Shown in pieces: positions 1-8,854 of a stretch of DNA of 49,963 bases. Position 1 is the first letter of the stretch. Each line of letters opens with the position of its first letter. The position numbers and the translations under genes are program-made. The notes under the pieces are model-generated. The model made no database searches, had not been told where the DNA came from, and worked only from the letters and a program-made list of their open reading frames with translations. The stretch comes from Lachnospiraceae bacterium (GTDB lineage Bacteria; Bacillota; Clostridia; Lachnospirales; Lachnospiraceae): positions 1-49,963 of the forward strand of contig JAGAMG010000045.1 in NCBI GenBank assembly GCA_017624835.1. Reading direction: 5' to 3'.

Positions 1-193
1 ACGAATTATAGCACTTTTCAGGGTACTTTTGTATAGGGTATCTTCAAAAAAGTTGCTCAAAATCGAAAATACGAGGTCAAATCAGTTTGAACCGGAATTT
101 AGTTTTTCATTTGACCTTCCATCCGTAATATCGTAATGTTAATTTTTTTGATACTTTGACAGAAAAATCACATTTTCAATCAAACAATCTGAC
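1..193. other. Gene-free left edge
   Basis: No coding region with a plausible ribosome binding site is visible here. The only structure I see is a 9-bp inverted repeat, AGGTCAAAT at 74-82 and ATTTGACCT at 109-117, separated by 26 bases. It has no adjacent T-tract, so it is a poor intrinsic terminator. It could be the 3' end of the minus-strand operon that stops at 194, or an operator for a gene outside the window. Confidence 0.4.
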
Positions 194-559
194 TTATTTA
201 GACAATTCCTCCGTCAACGCCAAAATCTGCGGTGCCAGCTTTTCCCGCTGTCTGGCTGTTACCTTACGAAATACAGGGTACGCCAAGCCAATCAGAACCA
301 TGCCAAGTATGCCGATTACAATCCCCGGCACAAGCAGACTATCCGCCCAAATCATGCAAAAGCTCATACCGGTTCCCATAATCAATGCTCCTAAAATACC
401 CAGGGCAATTGAAATGATGGTTCCCGGCACTTCCACACTTTTATCCAATTTTCTTAACTGCTCCATCTTGTTATCTTCCTTGGGAAGATACTTTTTTCGG
501 ATATTCTCAATTTCTGCCTGCTCCTTTGCAGAATAAGTATATTCAAAAGTGTTATCCAT
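194..559 (-). CDS. Small two-helix membrane protein, last gene of a two-component operon
   Basis: I do not recognise a named family. The 121-residue protein has a charged N-terminal 40 residues rich in Lys and Glu, then two strongly hydrophobic segments at roughly residues 46-68 and 73-95, then a basic, amphipathic tail. It is therefore a membrane protein with a cytosolic or coiled N-terminus. Translation starts at the ATG behind AGGAGACAGAAA. Its start overlaps the end of the upstream 308-residue membrane protein by 8 bases, so the two are probably translationally coupled and may act together. Both lie downstream of a response regulator/kinase pair and are candidates for its targets, which is an inference from position only. 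Confidence 0.75.
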   Translation of the reverse strand: MDNTFEYTYSAKEQAEIENIRKKYLPKEDNKMEQLRKLDKSVEVPGTIISIALGILGALIMGTGMSFCMIWADSLLVPGIVIGILGMVLIGLAYPVFRKVTARQREKLAPQILALTEELSK

Positions 560-1478
560 TTTCTGTCTCCTTTTTCTTCAATTCTCTATTGGCTTTTCGC
601 ACCATCCAGACTGCCATTCCCAAAATCCCCAGACATACTGCACTGCCTGTCAGACCATTCATCAGGCGTGCGTAATCTATATCTCCTCCACCAAATTGGG
701 TAAGCATAGCTGTCTGCAATGCAAGAATGGATATCATTGCGCAGGAAGCCGAAAGCATCTTTGCTGCCGAAAGAATAGGTTTATCCAGCTTCCGGTATTT
801 AATCATATTTTTGATGGCAATACCCATACAATAAAAAGCATAGGCTGCCATTGCATAAATCATAAATCCCGGATACTCATAGCTTTTGTTCTGCCAAATC
901 ATCTGCACTACCATTCCCGAAACTGCAATATTCAGTATAAACATTAGTTTTCCTGTAAAGCGATAGCTACGCAATGCAAACCGATACTGCAATTCTTTAT
1001 CCTCATACCGTCCGGTTATCCGCTGTCTGTGTAAAAGCCCGAACCGCATAATACTGAGAATCATATAGTAAATTGCCACTGCCCCCAGCCACAGGGAACG
1101 AAAATAGATTCCCATTCCCAGCTTAAACACTGCATACAGCACATTGATAGCAAACCCTGCATGTAGGGAAATATTTGCCCTTAGCTCCGGCTCCGACAAA
1201 TACCTTGCGGAATAATGGTTTGCATACAAACCTCTCTTAATTCTCTTAAAAATCCCCGGGCACTTTATTACCACCACAGTAAGCGTATATGCTGAAAAAG
1301 CATAGCCAAAATACACAATTATCGGATTTGGTGCTTCTGTACAAAAAGCATATAACAAAAGCAGGGCGGAAAGAATTACAAATAATATAGTCAGCAGCCA
1401 ATGCAGCAAAAAACATCCTTGCGTTATACGCCAAAATTTCCCCCAATCTATCTTTTGTTTCTTCATGGTTTCCAACAT
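552..1478 (-). CDS. Polytopic membrane protein of unknown function
   Basis: A 308-residue integral membrane protein with about eight hydrophobic segments spread along its length and a Lys/Glu-rich tail. No catalytic or ABC-transporter motif is visible. It begins 13 bases after the histidine kinase stop and overlaps the next small membrane gene by 8 bases, so it belongs to a four-gene operon. The start is uncertain. The first ATG has a GAGAGG only two bases upstream, and an in-frame ATG twelve bases later has a weak site, so the protein may be a few residues shorter. It may be a sensor partner or a target of the two-component system. Confidence 0.7.
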   Translation of the reverse strand: MLETMKKQKIDWGKFWRITQGCFLLHWLLTILFVILSALLLLYAFCTEAPNPIIVYFGYAFSAYTLTVVVIKCPGIFKRIKRGLYANHYSARYLSEPELRANISLHAGFAINVLYAVFKLGMGIYFRSLWLGAVAIYYMILSIMRFGLLHRQRITGRYEDKELQYRFALRSYRFTGKLMFILNIAVSGMVVQMIWQNKSYEYPGFMIYAMAAYAFYCMGIAIKNMIKYRKLDKPILSAAKMLSASCAMISILALQTAMLTQFGGGDIDYARLMNGLTGSAVCLGILGMAVWMVRKANRELKKKETENG

Positions 1479-1491
1479 TTCCTCTCTATCT

Positions 1492-2547
1492 CTACAGGCC
1501 GGAACCTATCTTGCCATTCTTTATAGTCACTGTAAAGGTACTGCCTTTTCCCAGCGCACTCTGGACACTGATATCGCCACCCACGATGTCAATCACTCGT
1601 TTTACCAATGCCAGCCCCAAACCATTCCCCTGGGTGGCATGGGAGGTATCCCCCTGATAGAACTTCTCAAAAATATGACTGCCAATCTCCGGGCTGATGC
1701 CGCAGCCTTCATCCTTTACCAGTACCCGGACTTCATCCTGCTCCTTTTTGACCTGTACAAAAACAGTTCCCCCTGCCTCCGTAAACTTAACAGCATTAGA
1801 AAACAGATTATTCCATACCAGACTTAATAACTCAGCATCCTCCGTAATCAGAATATCCTCTTCCAAATCCGTCTCAATTTCAAGTCCTTTTTGTTCCCAT
1901 GCGTTTTCAAAGGCAAGGAGGCATTCACATATCTGTTCCGTCAGATTATACTCCTTCCTGTCAGAATAAATCTGCTGATTTTCCAAGCGGTTTAGCTTTA
2001 AAATATTGGTAATCAGTGCCGACAGCTTTCTGGTCTGTTCCGTAATGGATTTGGCATACTCCAACCTTTGCTCCTCTGAAAGCTCTCTGCTCTGCAGCAT
2101 GGTTCCCAGATTCTGCATTACGGAAAGGGGAGTCTTTAACTCATGGGAAACATTGGACACAAAATCTGTCCGCAGGGTCTCCACACCCGCCAGCTCCTGA
2201 GCCATTTCATTGATACCCTTACTGATAATATCAAATTCATTTAAGCTGTTTTCCCCTACAAAATACGGAATTCTTGCAGAAAAATCTCCATTAATTATCT
2301 TTTGCAGCCCCTCCTGAATCCTCTTAATATGTCTCTCCACCGTCCATTTTCTGCGGATTTCATCCAATACAAAAAACAGAATCGCCATGAAAATCACATT
2401 TTGAAAGGTAACCGGAGCGGCATTTCTTATTTCATCAGGATCCATATGACCAAAATTCAGAAACAACACAAAATTACAGGTAACCACAAAGGCTATCAAG
2501 GTAAACATAATCATTAATTTTATTATCTTATGTACAATCAGTTTCAT
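1492..2547 (-). CDS. Sensor histidine kinase
   Basis: A 351-residue membrane histidine kinase. It has a hydrophobic segment near residues 8-30, a short extracytoplasmic loop, a second segment near 44-60, and a HAMP-like linker around 70-120. The HisKA box SHELKTPLS is near residues 135-143, followed by HATPase motifs: N-box WNNLFSNAVKF, G1 DEGCGIS, and G2 GNGLGLALVK. It autophosphorylates on the box histidine and passes the phosphate to the regulator encoded one base upstream, whose TAG stop almost touches this ATG. The small sensor loop suggests it senses the membrane, or a partner such as the two membrane proteins downstream. The signal is unknown. Confidence 0.93.
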   Translation of the reverse strand: MKLIVHKIIKLMIMFTLIAFVVTCNFVLFLNFGHMDPDEIRNAAPVTFQNVIFMAILFFVLDEIRRKWTVERHIKRIQEGLQKIINGDFSARIPYFVGENSLNEFDIISKGINEMAQELAGVETLRTDFVSNVSHELKTPLSVMQNLGTMLQSRELSEEQRLEYAKSITEQTRKLSALITNILKLNRLENQQIYSDRKEYNLTEQICECLLAFENAWEQKGLEIETDLEEDILITEDAELLSLVWNNLFSNAVKFTEAGGTVFVQVKKEQDEVRVLVKDEGCGISPEIGSHIFEKFYQGDTSHATQGNGLGLALVKRVIDIVGGDISVQSALGKGSTFTVTIKNGKIGSGL

Positions 2548-2548
2548 A

Positions 2549-3220
2549 CTACTTTATTACCGCCTTATACCCCAATCCATGCACTGTCACAATTTCAAAA
2601 TCATCGCATTCCGAAAGCTTATCTCTCAGCTTTGTCATATATACATCCACCGTTCTGGGACCGGATTGAGTATCACTGTCCCAAAATTCATCCATCAATT
2701 GGGAACGGGTAAAGGTCTTTTTAGGATAGGATAAGAGCTTATAAAGCAGATTAAATTCCCGTACTGTCAGGTTGATTTCCTCATCCTCCAAATAAGCGGT
2801 GCACTCATCCGCAGCCAATGTGAGCTTCCCGATTACCAACTGTTTACTAGCGGCAATTTTGGCTCTCCTAAGCAGTGCACCAATGCGGAGCAACAATTCC
2901 TCCAAATCCACAGGCTTTACCATATAATCATCAATCCCCACACGGAAGCCCCTTTGCTTGGATGCAAAATCATCCCGGGCAGTCATAAACAGGATGGGAA
3001 TCTCCTGATTCAATTCTCTCACTGTTTTGGCAAATTCAAAGCCATCTATATCCGGCATCATCACATCGGATATAATTAAATCAAATACATTCTCATACAT
3101 GGCATCATAGGCTTCTTCTGCACCCAGACAACCCACTGCCTCATAGCCGTTCTGATTCAAAAATACGCAGACCGTGCGATTTAATTCCCTGTCATCCTCT
3201 ACTACCAATATTTTAAACAT
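2549..3220 (-). CDS. OmpR-family response regulator
   Basis: The receiver domain (about residues 1-115) has the acidic pair D9/D10, phospho-acceptor D52 in SDVMMP, T80 and K102. A winged-helix DNA-binding domain follows, ending with the typical VDVYMTKLRDKL and VHGLGYK motifs. I chose the ATG at 3220, before FKILVVEDD, because it has GGAGGAAGTCT upstream and fits the family start; the longer frame to 3283 lacks homology. The cognate kinase follows after one base. A hairpin with a T-tract (3234-3267) lies directly before the ribosome binding site. Repeated TGTTAA motifs lie further upstream and could be its own binding site. Confidence 0.93.
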   Translation of the reverse strand: MFKILVVEDDRELNRTVCVFLNQNGYEAVGCLGAEEAYDAMYENVFDLIISDVMMPDIDGFEFAKTVRELNQEIPILFMTARDDFASKQRGFRVGIDDYMVKPVDLEELLLRIGALLRRAKIAASKQLVIGKLTLAADECTAYLEDEEINLTVREFNLLYKLLSYPKKTFTRSQLMDEFWDSDTQSGPRTVDVYMTKLRDKLSECDDFEIVTVHGLGYKAVIK

Positions 3221-3233
3221 AGACTTCCTCCAT

Positions 3234-3267
3234 AAAAAGCCGCGGCATGACATATGCAGCGGCTTTT
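3234..3267 (-). terminator. Hairpin with T-tract before the response regulator
   Basis: AAAAGCCGC at 3235-3243 pairs with GCGGCTTTT at 3259-3267, and part of the loop can pair as well. On the minus strand the stem is followed by five T residues. It is placed to end the arabinofuranosidase transcript, but it ends only a few bases before the ribosome binding site of the response regulator. Any transcript for the regulator starting upstream would therefore run through it, so attenuation is possible. Confidence 0.65.
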
Positions 3268-3292
3268 CCAACACTTCCAGCATAACATCATT

Positions 3293-3319
3293 GTGTTAAG
3301 TGTAACACACAAATGTTAA
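3293..3319. promoter_or_regulatory. Candidate operator, TGTTAA/GTGTTA repeats
   Basis: The direct repeat TGTTAA occurs at 3294-3299 and 3314-3319, 20 bases apart. An inverted pair GTGTTA (3293-3298) and TAACAC (3303-3308) lies between. Direct repeats at helical spacing are typical of OmpR-family sites. Binding by the adjacent regulator is inferred. Confidence 0.35.
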
Positions 3320-3333
3320 AGAAATGTTTCTGA

Positions 3334-5370
3334 TTATAAAAATTTCATCTTATATACACCAAAAGAATTAGGCTGTAAAACTAACGCTTCCTTTTCCCCA
3401 AAACATTTTTCATAAGGCTTTATCCTCTCCGGTTCCGTAATGGTATTCCCCAGCTTTTGATTTTCTCCGGTAAGGATGGTTCCATGAATTTCCACAAAAG
3501 GCATTTCCTGCCCTTCTGCCAGACCGTCCTCTTCTGCCCTCATTAATTCAAGTTCCATCGTCTGATTATTAGTGTTTACTACCTTTAAAATAACAGTACC
3601 TGCATCCTCTCCCTCTGTATAGCAGCTTGCAGAAAGATAGATTCCCTGCTTTACCAATTCTTTTTCCTGCCCCTGTAAATCCAAGGTCATATCTCCCATA
3701 TTTGCTCCGTACATCTGTTGCACATAATAGCTGGGAGTGGCATACGAAATTTCTCCATCAAACCATATCATATCAGGGGACCATTGTGCATAGCCCAGTC
3801 TTGCAAAAAGGGGCGCATAGGAAGCCAGCACTACCACATCTGCATTACGTTCCACTCCGGTCAAGAAAGCTGCTTCTGCCAATGCTCCCTCCAAAGTATT
3901 GGCATCCGGTCTGTTCATGCCACTTATAGGATGGGCAGCATATTCCCCAGAAAAAACCTTGACATCTCTGGGATAATTATCATAAAAATCCGTATGCTCC
4001 AAAAGCCATTCAGGCTTTACATAATAATGTTCGTCCACTGCGTACACAAAGTTTTCCTGCTCCCCATGAGCATGATAAAATTCCCAAGCCTTTGTATACC
4101 TCTCAGAAGTAATATCCGGTCCTGCGGAGCCAATCAGCTTAATGGAAGCATCATATTCATGAATTCGCTGTTCAAACACTGTATATCTCTCAAAAAAATC
4201 CGCTCGCTGAGTTTGCCACTGTTCATTACCCACACCCAGCATTTTCAGATTAAAGGGTGCTTCATGTCCCATTTGGGCTCTTACGGCACCCCATTTGGTA
4301 TCAACACCCCCATTGGCAAATTCAAGTAAATCAATGGATTCCTGTAGAAAAGCTTCAAATTCAGGACTGTCAATTGCCACCTGTTCTGTAGACTGATACT
4401 GACAGGCAAATCCCACATTTACTACCGGCAATGGCTCTGCACCAATCAATTCACAAAGAAGAAAATACTCATAATAGCCCAAGCCCAAGGTCTGATTGTA
4501 ATGACTGTACACACTTTTAAAGCTGTTTTCTTCACAATTTCCATGAACCGCCCAACGATTCCAATTGTTTTTCCTAGCCCAGGGCTCCTTTAAGCTATCC
4601 TTAAAGCAATAGCGATTATCCAGAGTATTTCCCTCCACGATACAACCACCGGGAAAGCGCAAAAATCCCGGCTTTAAAGCTTTAAGCTTTTCAAATAAAT
4701 CCTTACGGAACAGCCCTGCCACTGCATCCTTAGGAAACATGGAAATATAATCAAACTCCACAATCCCGGCAGTGTCCATGCACAACACAAAAGCAGCACC
4801 TGACACGGATGCATCAGCAGTAATCTCCAATTCATATTTACGGAAATAATTATAGGTTTCCGAAACACCGGCAGCTGCTGCAATCTGTCCCTGAGCATAC
4901 CTCTTGCCGTCCTTTTCCACACCAATCACAAAATTTCCGGTAAAATCCACACATCTTGCCCAAAAGGTTATCCCATAACCCATTCCCTGTTTCAGAGAAA
5001 TGCCCTCATATGCCTGATTGCAAAGTCCACACATAGGAGCAGTTGCTTCCACACGCATGTAATGTGGATTGTCCGTAGTATGCGGACTCCCGGTTACCAC
5101 CTGATAATTCATCGGAAGCACAGTTCCTTCTTCTGTGCAGCCTTCCACTTCGCTTTTCTCAGAAATGTATGCCTTCCATGCATAATCTCCATCAAAAACA
5201 GTATAATAATCCCTCGCCTGACCAAAAGCCTCCACAAATTCAAAGGAGCGGTTTTCAATCATCTCCGCATATAAGCCACCGTCTGCGGCATAATTAATGT
5301 CCTCAAAAAATAACCCAATCATTCCCTTTTGAATGGGAACACCCTGTTTTTTGCTAAGCTGTAATTTCAT
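3334..5370 (-). CDS. GH51 alpha-L-arabinofuranosidase
   Basis: A 678-residue enzyme that releases terminal alpha-L-arabinofuranose from arabinan and arabinoxylan oligosaccharides. The N-terminus GLFFEDINYAADGGLYAE and the following NRSFEF are diagnostic of family GH51. The predicted acid/base is E383 in GVGNEQW and the predicted nucleophile is E476 in FSGEYAAH, with the active-site DEHYY at 446-450. No signal peptide is present, so it acts in the cytoplasm on imported oligosaccharides. Translation starts behind AGGAGGAGAACCTAA. It is transcribed alone, from a probable promoter at 5457-5485 to the hairpin at 3234-3267. It complements the GH43 enzyme and the giant pectinase in this window. Confidence 0.95.
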   Translation of the reverse strand: MKLQLSKKQGVPIQKGMIGLFFEDINYAADGGLYAEMIENRSFEFVEAFGQARDYYTVFDGDYAWKAYISEKSEVEGCTEEGTVLPMNYQVVTGSPHTTDNPHYMRVEATAPMCGLCNQAYEGISLKQGMGYGITFWARCVDFTGNFVIGVEKDGKRYAQGQIAAAAGVSETYNYFRKYELEITADASVSGAAFVLCMDTAGIVEFDYISMFPKDAVAGLFRKDLFEKLKALKPGFLRFPGGCIVEGNTLDNRYCFKDSLKEPWARKNNWNRWAVHGNCEENSFKSVYSHYNQTLGLGYYEYFLLCELIGAEPLPVVNVGFACQYQSTEQVAIDSPEFEAFLQESIDLLEFANGGVDTKWGAVRAQMGHEAPFNLKMLGVGNEQWQTQRADFFERYTVFEQRIHEYDASIKLIGSAGPDITSERYTKAWEFYHAHGEQENFVYAVDEHYYVKPEWLLEHTDFYDNYPRDVKVFSGEYAAHPISGMNRPDANTLEGALAEAAFLTGVERNADVVVLASYAPLFARLGYAQWSPDMIWFDGEISYATPSYYVQQMYGANMGDMTLDLQGQEKELVKQGIYLSASCYTEGEDAGTVILKVVNTNNQTMELELMRAEEDGLAEGQEMPFVEIHGTILTGENQKLGNTITEPERIKPYEKCFGEKEALVLQPNSFGVYKMKFL

Positions 5371-5456
5371 TTAGGTTCTCCTCCTTCATACTATCTTTCA
5401 TATATCTCTTGCTCCACGTTTCTTTGGCATTTTCTGCTATCCAAATCCAGATTTAC

Positions 5457-5485
5457 AGTTTATCATGATTTCCTACAATTTCCAA
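5457..5485 (-). promoter_or_regulatory. Probable sigma-A promoter of the GH51 gene
   Basis: Read on the minus strand: -35 TTGGAA (5480-5485), 17-base spacer, -10 TAAACT (5457-5462). It lies about 87 bases upstream of the start codon. The rest of 5371-5685 is AT-rich. It holds a 7-bp inverted repeat TGGCTTG/CAAGCCA (5523-5529, 5560-5566), and I see no convincing promoter for the divergent membrane protein. Confidence 0.5.
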
Positions 5486-5685
5486 CCCCTATATTTTTTA
5501 TCCGCAAAACTTTTCCCGCAACTGGCTTGGTAAAAAAAACTTATTCTGGTACTTTTAAGCAAGCCACTTTTTCTATACACTGTGTTCTATCGTCGTATAA
5601 ACGTAAATCATTCAAAACATAAGAAAAACGCCTGTATCATTTACATAAAAACATACGCAGGCATCAGAAAGGCATGGAGAATATT

Positions 5686-6615
5686 ATGGAAAAGAAAAAA
5701 AGCTATGGCATATTAATTGTAGGAACGGTACTGCTGATTGTCAGCATTATTTTTACCCTATACACCTATCACACCAGCTATCAGGAATCTGTGGCTGTGG
5801 GAGAAAGCTTAAATGCTGTGAAGGAGCAGATAAAAGCAATCGAAGCAGGAACTGCAACGGGAGATTTGGAGGATTTGGCTGCGAAAAAGCTTTTTTATTC
5901 TGCTGAAAAGTTACGCTTGGAGCGTCCCTATTCCTACGGATTGACTGTATTATTTGTAAGCATTATGCTTGCCATCAAGGGACTTTACAATGCTCTGATT
6001 GGTGTTACTATTGCACAGAAGACTAATATCAACCGTCTGGCTCAGGCAGGCTTGCTGGCAGCCCTTTGCTATATCGGTTTTGCTTTCTTTAAAATCGATA
6101 TCCCCGTGGGACCGGAAAAGACTGCGTTCCACTTCGGTAATGTATTCTGTGTATTGGCAGCTCTATTGCTTGGAGGCTATTGGGGTGGTCTGGCAGGTGC
6201 CATAGGTATGACCATCGGTGACTTAACCACCTCCTATGTAACCAGTGCTCCCAAAACCTTTTTGTTAAAGCTTTGTATTGGGCTGATTGTGGGCTTTGTT
6301 GCTCATAAGCTTTTTAAGCTCACCAAGGAACATTCCGCCAAATATGTAACCGGCGTTACCATTGCGGCCTCAGCCTGCGGTATGGCATTCAACATTGTGG
6401 CTGACCCTGTGGTAGGATATTTCTACAAAACCTATCTTTTAGGTGTGCCTCAGAGTGTTTCCTCCATGCTTGCAAAAATGGCAGCTCTGACCACCAGTGT
6501 AAATGCTGTAATAGCGGTCATCGCTGCCTCCCTATTTTATATTGCCTTACGTCCCGCATTGAAAAAATCCGGACTGTTTGTACAATTATGTCCTGATACC
6601 GATAAGGAAGATTAA
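5686..6615 (+). CDS. ECF-transporter S-component-like membrane protein (DUF1393-like)
   Basis: The C-terminal two thirds matches the ECF S-component family of DUF1393/PF07155 type: FHFGNVFCVLAALLLGG, GAIGMTIGDL, and SAPKTFLLK. Such proteins bind a vitamin or small molecule in the membrane and work with a shared EcfAAT energising module, which is not in this window. An unusual N-terminal part of about 100 residues carries one membrane helix (about 7-27), a soluble segment rich in Glu/Ala, and another helix before the conserved core. I use ATG 5686, behind GGAGAATATT, rather than the ATG at 5674, which has no space for a ribosome site. The substrate is unknown. Its stop codon overlaps the stop of the convergent DUF4097 gene. 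Confidence 0.85.
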   Translation: MEKKKSYGILIVGTVLLIVSIIFTLYTYHTSYQESVAVGESLNAVKEQIKAIEAGTATGDLEDLAAKKLFYSAEKLRLERPYSYGLTVLFVSIMLAIKGLYNALIGVTIAQKTNINRLAQAGLLAALCYIGFAFFKIDIPVGPEKTAFHFGNVFCVLAALLLGGYWGGLAGAIGMTIGDLTTSYVTSAPKTFLLKLCIGLIVGFVAHKLFKLTKEHSAKYVTGVTIAASACGMAFNIVADPVVGYFYKTYLLGVPQSVSSMLAKMAALTTSVNAVIAVIAASLFYIALRPALKKSGLFVQLCPDTDKED

Positions 6616-7607
6616 TCCTTAAACTGAATATCAATATTACCTACGGCGCATTCCACATCCATTTTACGGTCTGCGCCGTTACTTATATCTTTTTCTTTGG
6701 CAAGACCGCTGTAGGTATTTCCTCCCACGGTTACATTGCCCATACCACATTCAATGCTGTAATCATAATCTTCCTGTTTACCTGCAAGCTCCAGCTCTAC
6801 ATTACCCATGGCACATTCCACAATCACCTTTTCACTGACATTACCTTTCGCATAGATATTTCCCATACCAACCTCTGCATCAAACTTAGCAACCTGCATA
6901 TCATACATACGGGCTTCACCCATGCCAACCATTACCATCAAATCTTCACAAATAGCCTTATCTGCAATAATTTGTCCTGCTCCAACCTCTAGATCTATTT
7001 TTTTAGCAGACACTTCTCCCAATTCCATTACACCGGCACCAATTTCCATATCCAGCTTTTCAAAATTGAAGCCTGCAGGCACCTTTAGTACTACATTGCC
7101 ATCAATTTTATCACCTACTACGGCTTTTACAGTACCTTTTATAAACAAGCAGTCGCCCTTTACATAGGTTTGGAATTTCTTCATACCTTCCGCTTCCACA
7201 TAAAATCTGTCATCACTTGATTCTTCTATGGTAAAGCTGCAACCGCCAACCTCTACATCCAACTCCTGAATTTCCGTCGCTGCAAACTCTTTTTCCACAT
7301 CTCCTGAAAACAGTTCAAAACCATCATCAAACACCATAGCCTTTTCAATGTCATAGTTTACAGTGTCTTCCCAATCTTCTATTCCGTCCATGACACCATC
7401 CGTCCATTGCTCCGCACCTTCTGCAATATGTATACCCCAATCACCAATACCGTTTAAATTTATCTGTACCTTGCCATTGGTTGCCTCGCTTACTGCATCC
7501 CTGATAGCAGCTGCACCCTCCGTTGTGCCTGCTGCAAAGGCCAATATCAAGCCCACTACAATAAATATTAATGCTGTGATTCCACAGACCTTCATAAATT
7601 TTTTCAT
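6612..7607 (-). CDS. DUF4097-type beta-helix/adhesin-like membrane protein
   Basis: The 331-residue protein starts with a hydrophobic anchor (KVCGITALIFIVVGLILAFAAG). The rest is a repetitive all-beta region with recurring motifs such as VEVGGCSF, MEIGAGVMELG, LEVGAGQI, AEVGMGNIYAKG, ECAMGNVELEL and ECAVGNIDIQF. These are typical of the DUF4097 putative-adhesin family. The ATG at 7607 is preferred over the one at 7631 because GGAAGG lies eight bases before it. It is the third gene of a PadR-DUF1700-DUF4097 operon, a module common in Clostridia and thought to be linked to the cell envelope. The molecular function is unknown. Confidence 0.88.
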   Translation of the reverse strand: MKKFMKVCGITALIFIVVGLILAFAAGTTEGAAAIRDAVSEATNGKVQINLNGIGDWGIHIAEGAEQWTDGVMDGIEDWEDTVNYDIEKAMVFDDGFELFSGDVEKEFAATEIQELDVEVGGCSFTIEESSDDRFYVEAEGMKKFQTYVKGDCLFIKGTVKAVVGDKIDGNVVLKVPAGFNFEKLDMEIGAGVMELGEVSAKKIDLEVGAGQIIADKAICEDLMVMVGMGEARMYDMQVAKFDAEVGMGNIYAKGNVSEKVIVECAMGNVELELAGKQEDYDYSIECGMGNVTVGGNTYSGLAKEKDISNGADRKMDVECAVGNIDIQFKD

Positions 7608-7655
7608 AGAACTTTTCCTTCCTTTATTCATCCTGATTCTTTTATGCTGTTTCTT

Positions 7656-8456
7656 TTATACTCTCTCTTTTCTGCTTTCCTTCTTATCTCTTAATTTATT
7701 AGAAAGCTTTTGAAATAAAGCGATAATCCCTTTACAAATAGCAGGTGTAACAATTCCTGCCATGGCTACAGTCAGCATCATAAATAAAATACCGATACCG
7801 CCACATACCAGGCCGCCACCTATCAATGCAACACCAACCAAAGGCTCCGTAAATAAAACCATGGTTCCCACTGCTGCCAATATTACAAACACAATAAACA
7901 ATGCCACTGCTGCCACACCAAATCCAAATATCACTCCAAACCAGCCTATTATAAGTCCCAATAAGCCTGTCAAAATTCCCACTGCAGCGGATACTATACC
8001 GGCACCTACTGACAGTAAAATGGGAGAAGCAAACAAAACCAAAATAATAATCAGAATAATCATTCCTGTGGACATTTTTTTACCGGAGTTTTTATTTCCA
8101 GCATTGCTTTCCTGTATCTGTGCCTGTGCCACTGCCGGTTCTGTGGTTTCGCAAGCTGCTCCATTATTCGGAGATTCTTCTCCCTTTTGCCCATAAGGTA
8201 TCACTGCCTTATCTTGGGAAACGGACTGGGAATAATCATCATATCCATTTGTTGCATAACCATTTGCATTTAAATCCCGCTTAATATTCTCTGCCACTCT
8301 TGCAGGATTTCCCAATGCCTCTATTACACTCTGCTCATTTTCCGGTCCTGCATCATCAAAATAATCATTATAATATTGCAATGCTTCTTCTCGTTCTGCC
8401 TGGGAGATATTCTGAAGAAGCGCTTCCAATTGCTTCATAAATTCATTTCTGTTCAT
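7656..8456 (-). CDS. DUF1700/HAAS-domain membrane protein
   Basis: The N-terminal 65 residues (NRNEFMKQLEALLQ, EALQYYNDYFDDAG, ALGNPARVAENIK) form the HAAS helical domain that usually accompanies PadR-type regulators. A linker rich in Gln, Ala and Glu follows. The C-terminal half has four hydrophobic segments, and the protein ends in a very basic tail. Two ATGs six bases apart are possible; I use the second (8456), which matches the family start. It sits between the PadR regulator and DUF4097. HAAS domains are thought to interact with PadR proteins, so this protein may connect the envelope to transcription, which is inference. Confidence 0.88.
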   Translation of the reverse strand: MNRNEFMKQLEALLQNISQAEREEALQYYNDYFDDAGPENEQSVIEALGNPARVAENIKRDLNANGYATNGYDDYSQSVSQDKAVIPYGQKGEESPNNGAACETTEPAVAQAQIQESNAGNKNSGKKMSTGMIILIIILVLFASPILLSVGAGIVSAAVGILTGLLGLIIGWFGVIFGFGVAAVALFIVFVILAAVGTMVLFTEPLVGVALIGGGLVCGGIGILFMMLTVAMAGIVTPAICKGIIALFQKLSNKLRDKKESRKERV

Positions 8457-8498
8457 ACACATGCCCTTGCCTTTTCGGCGTTTTTTGCTTCCCTCATA

Positions 8499-8828
8499 TT
8501 ATTTTTTCAAATCGATTTTTCCTTCAAAAAGTGCTGTTATTTTTTGCGAATACTGCCGCCACTCACTTTCATATAAGCCAAGCTGCGCCCAGCCCTGACT
8601 TGTTACCTTATAATAGCGCCTGTTCCGCCCCGCACATTCCATATCATAAACCTCCAGACACTCATCCTTTTGTAATCTGCGAAGTACGGGATATAGTGTG
8701 GACTCCGATATATCAATAATCTGGCGAACCTCCTGGGTAATCTTGTATCCGTAAGTTCCTTCCGGCTCCTTGGACACAATCGCCAGCACTATGGCATCCA
8801 ACAATGCCGCTCCGGTGTTAAATACCAT
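8499..8828 (-). CDS. PadR-family transcriptional regulator
   Basis: A 109-residue winged-helix repressor of the short PadR type: GTYGYKITQEV, SESTLYPVLRRLQKDECLE, GRNRRYYKVTSQG. The last part is the helix used for dimerisation. I start at ATG 8828, with AGGAAGGGG upstream, rather than at the GTG at 8834. It is the first gene of the operon with the DUF1700 and DUF4097 proteins. Its promoter lies inside a perfect 20-bp inverted repeat (8855-8913), which is the expected arrangement for autorepression. The ligand or signal is not known. Confidence 0.95.
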   Translation of the reverse strand: MVFNTGAALLDAIVLAIVSKEPEGTYGYKITQEVRQIIDISESTLYPVLRRLQKDECLEVYDMECAGRNRRYYKVTSQGWAQLGLYESEWRQYSQKITALFEGKIDLKK

Positions 8829-8854
8829 GTACACACCCCTTCCTATATTTTTCT

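Noticed and set aside
5590-5673. Riboswitch in front of the ECF S-component gene
   Set aside because: Only a weak GCCTG/CAGGC hairpin is present. No motif of the FMN, TPP, cobalamin, folate or PreQ1 riboswitches can be seen.
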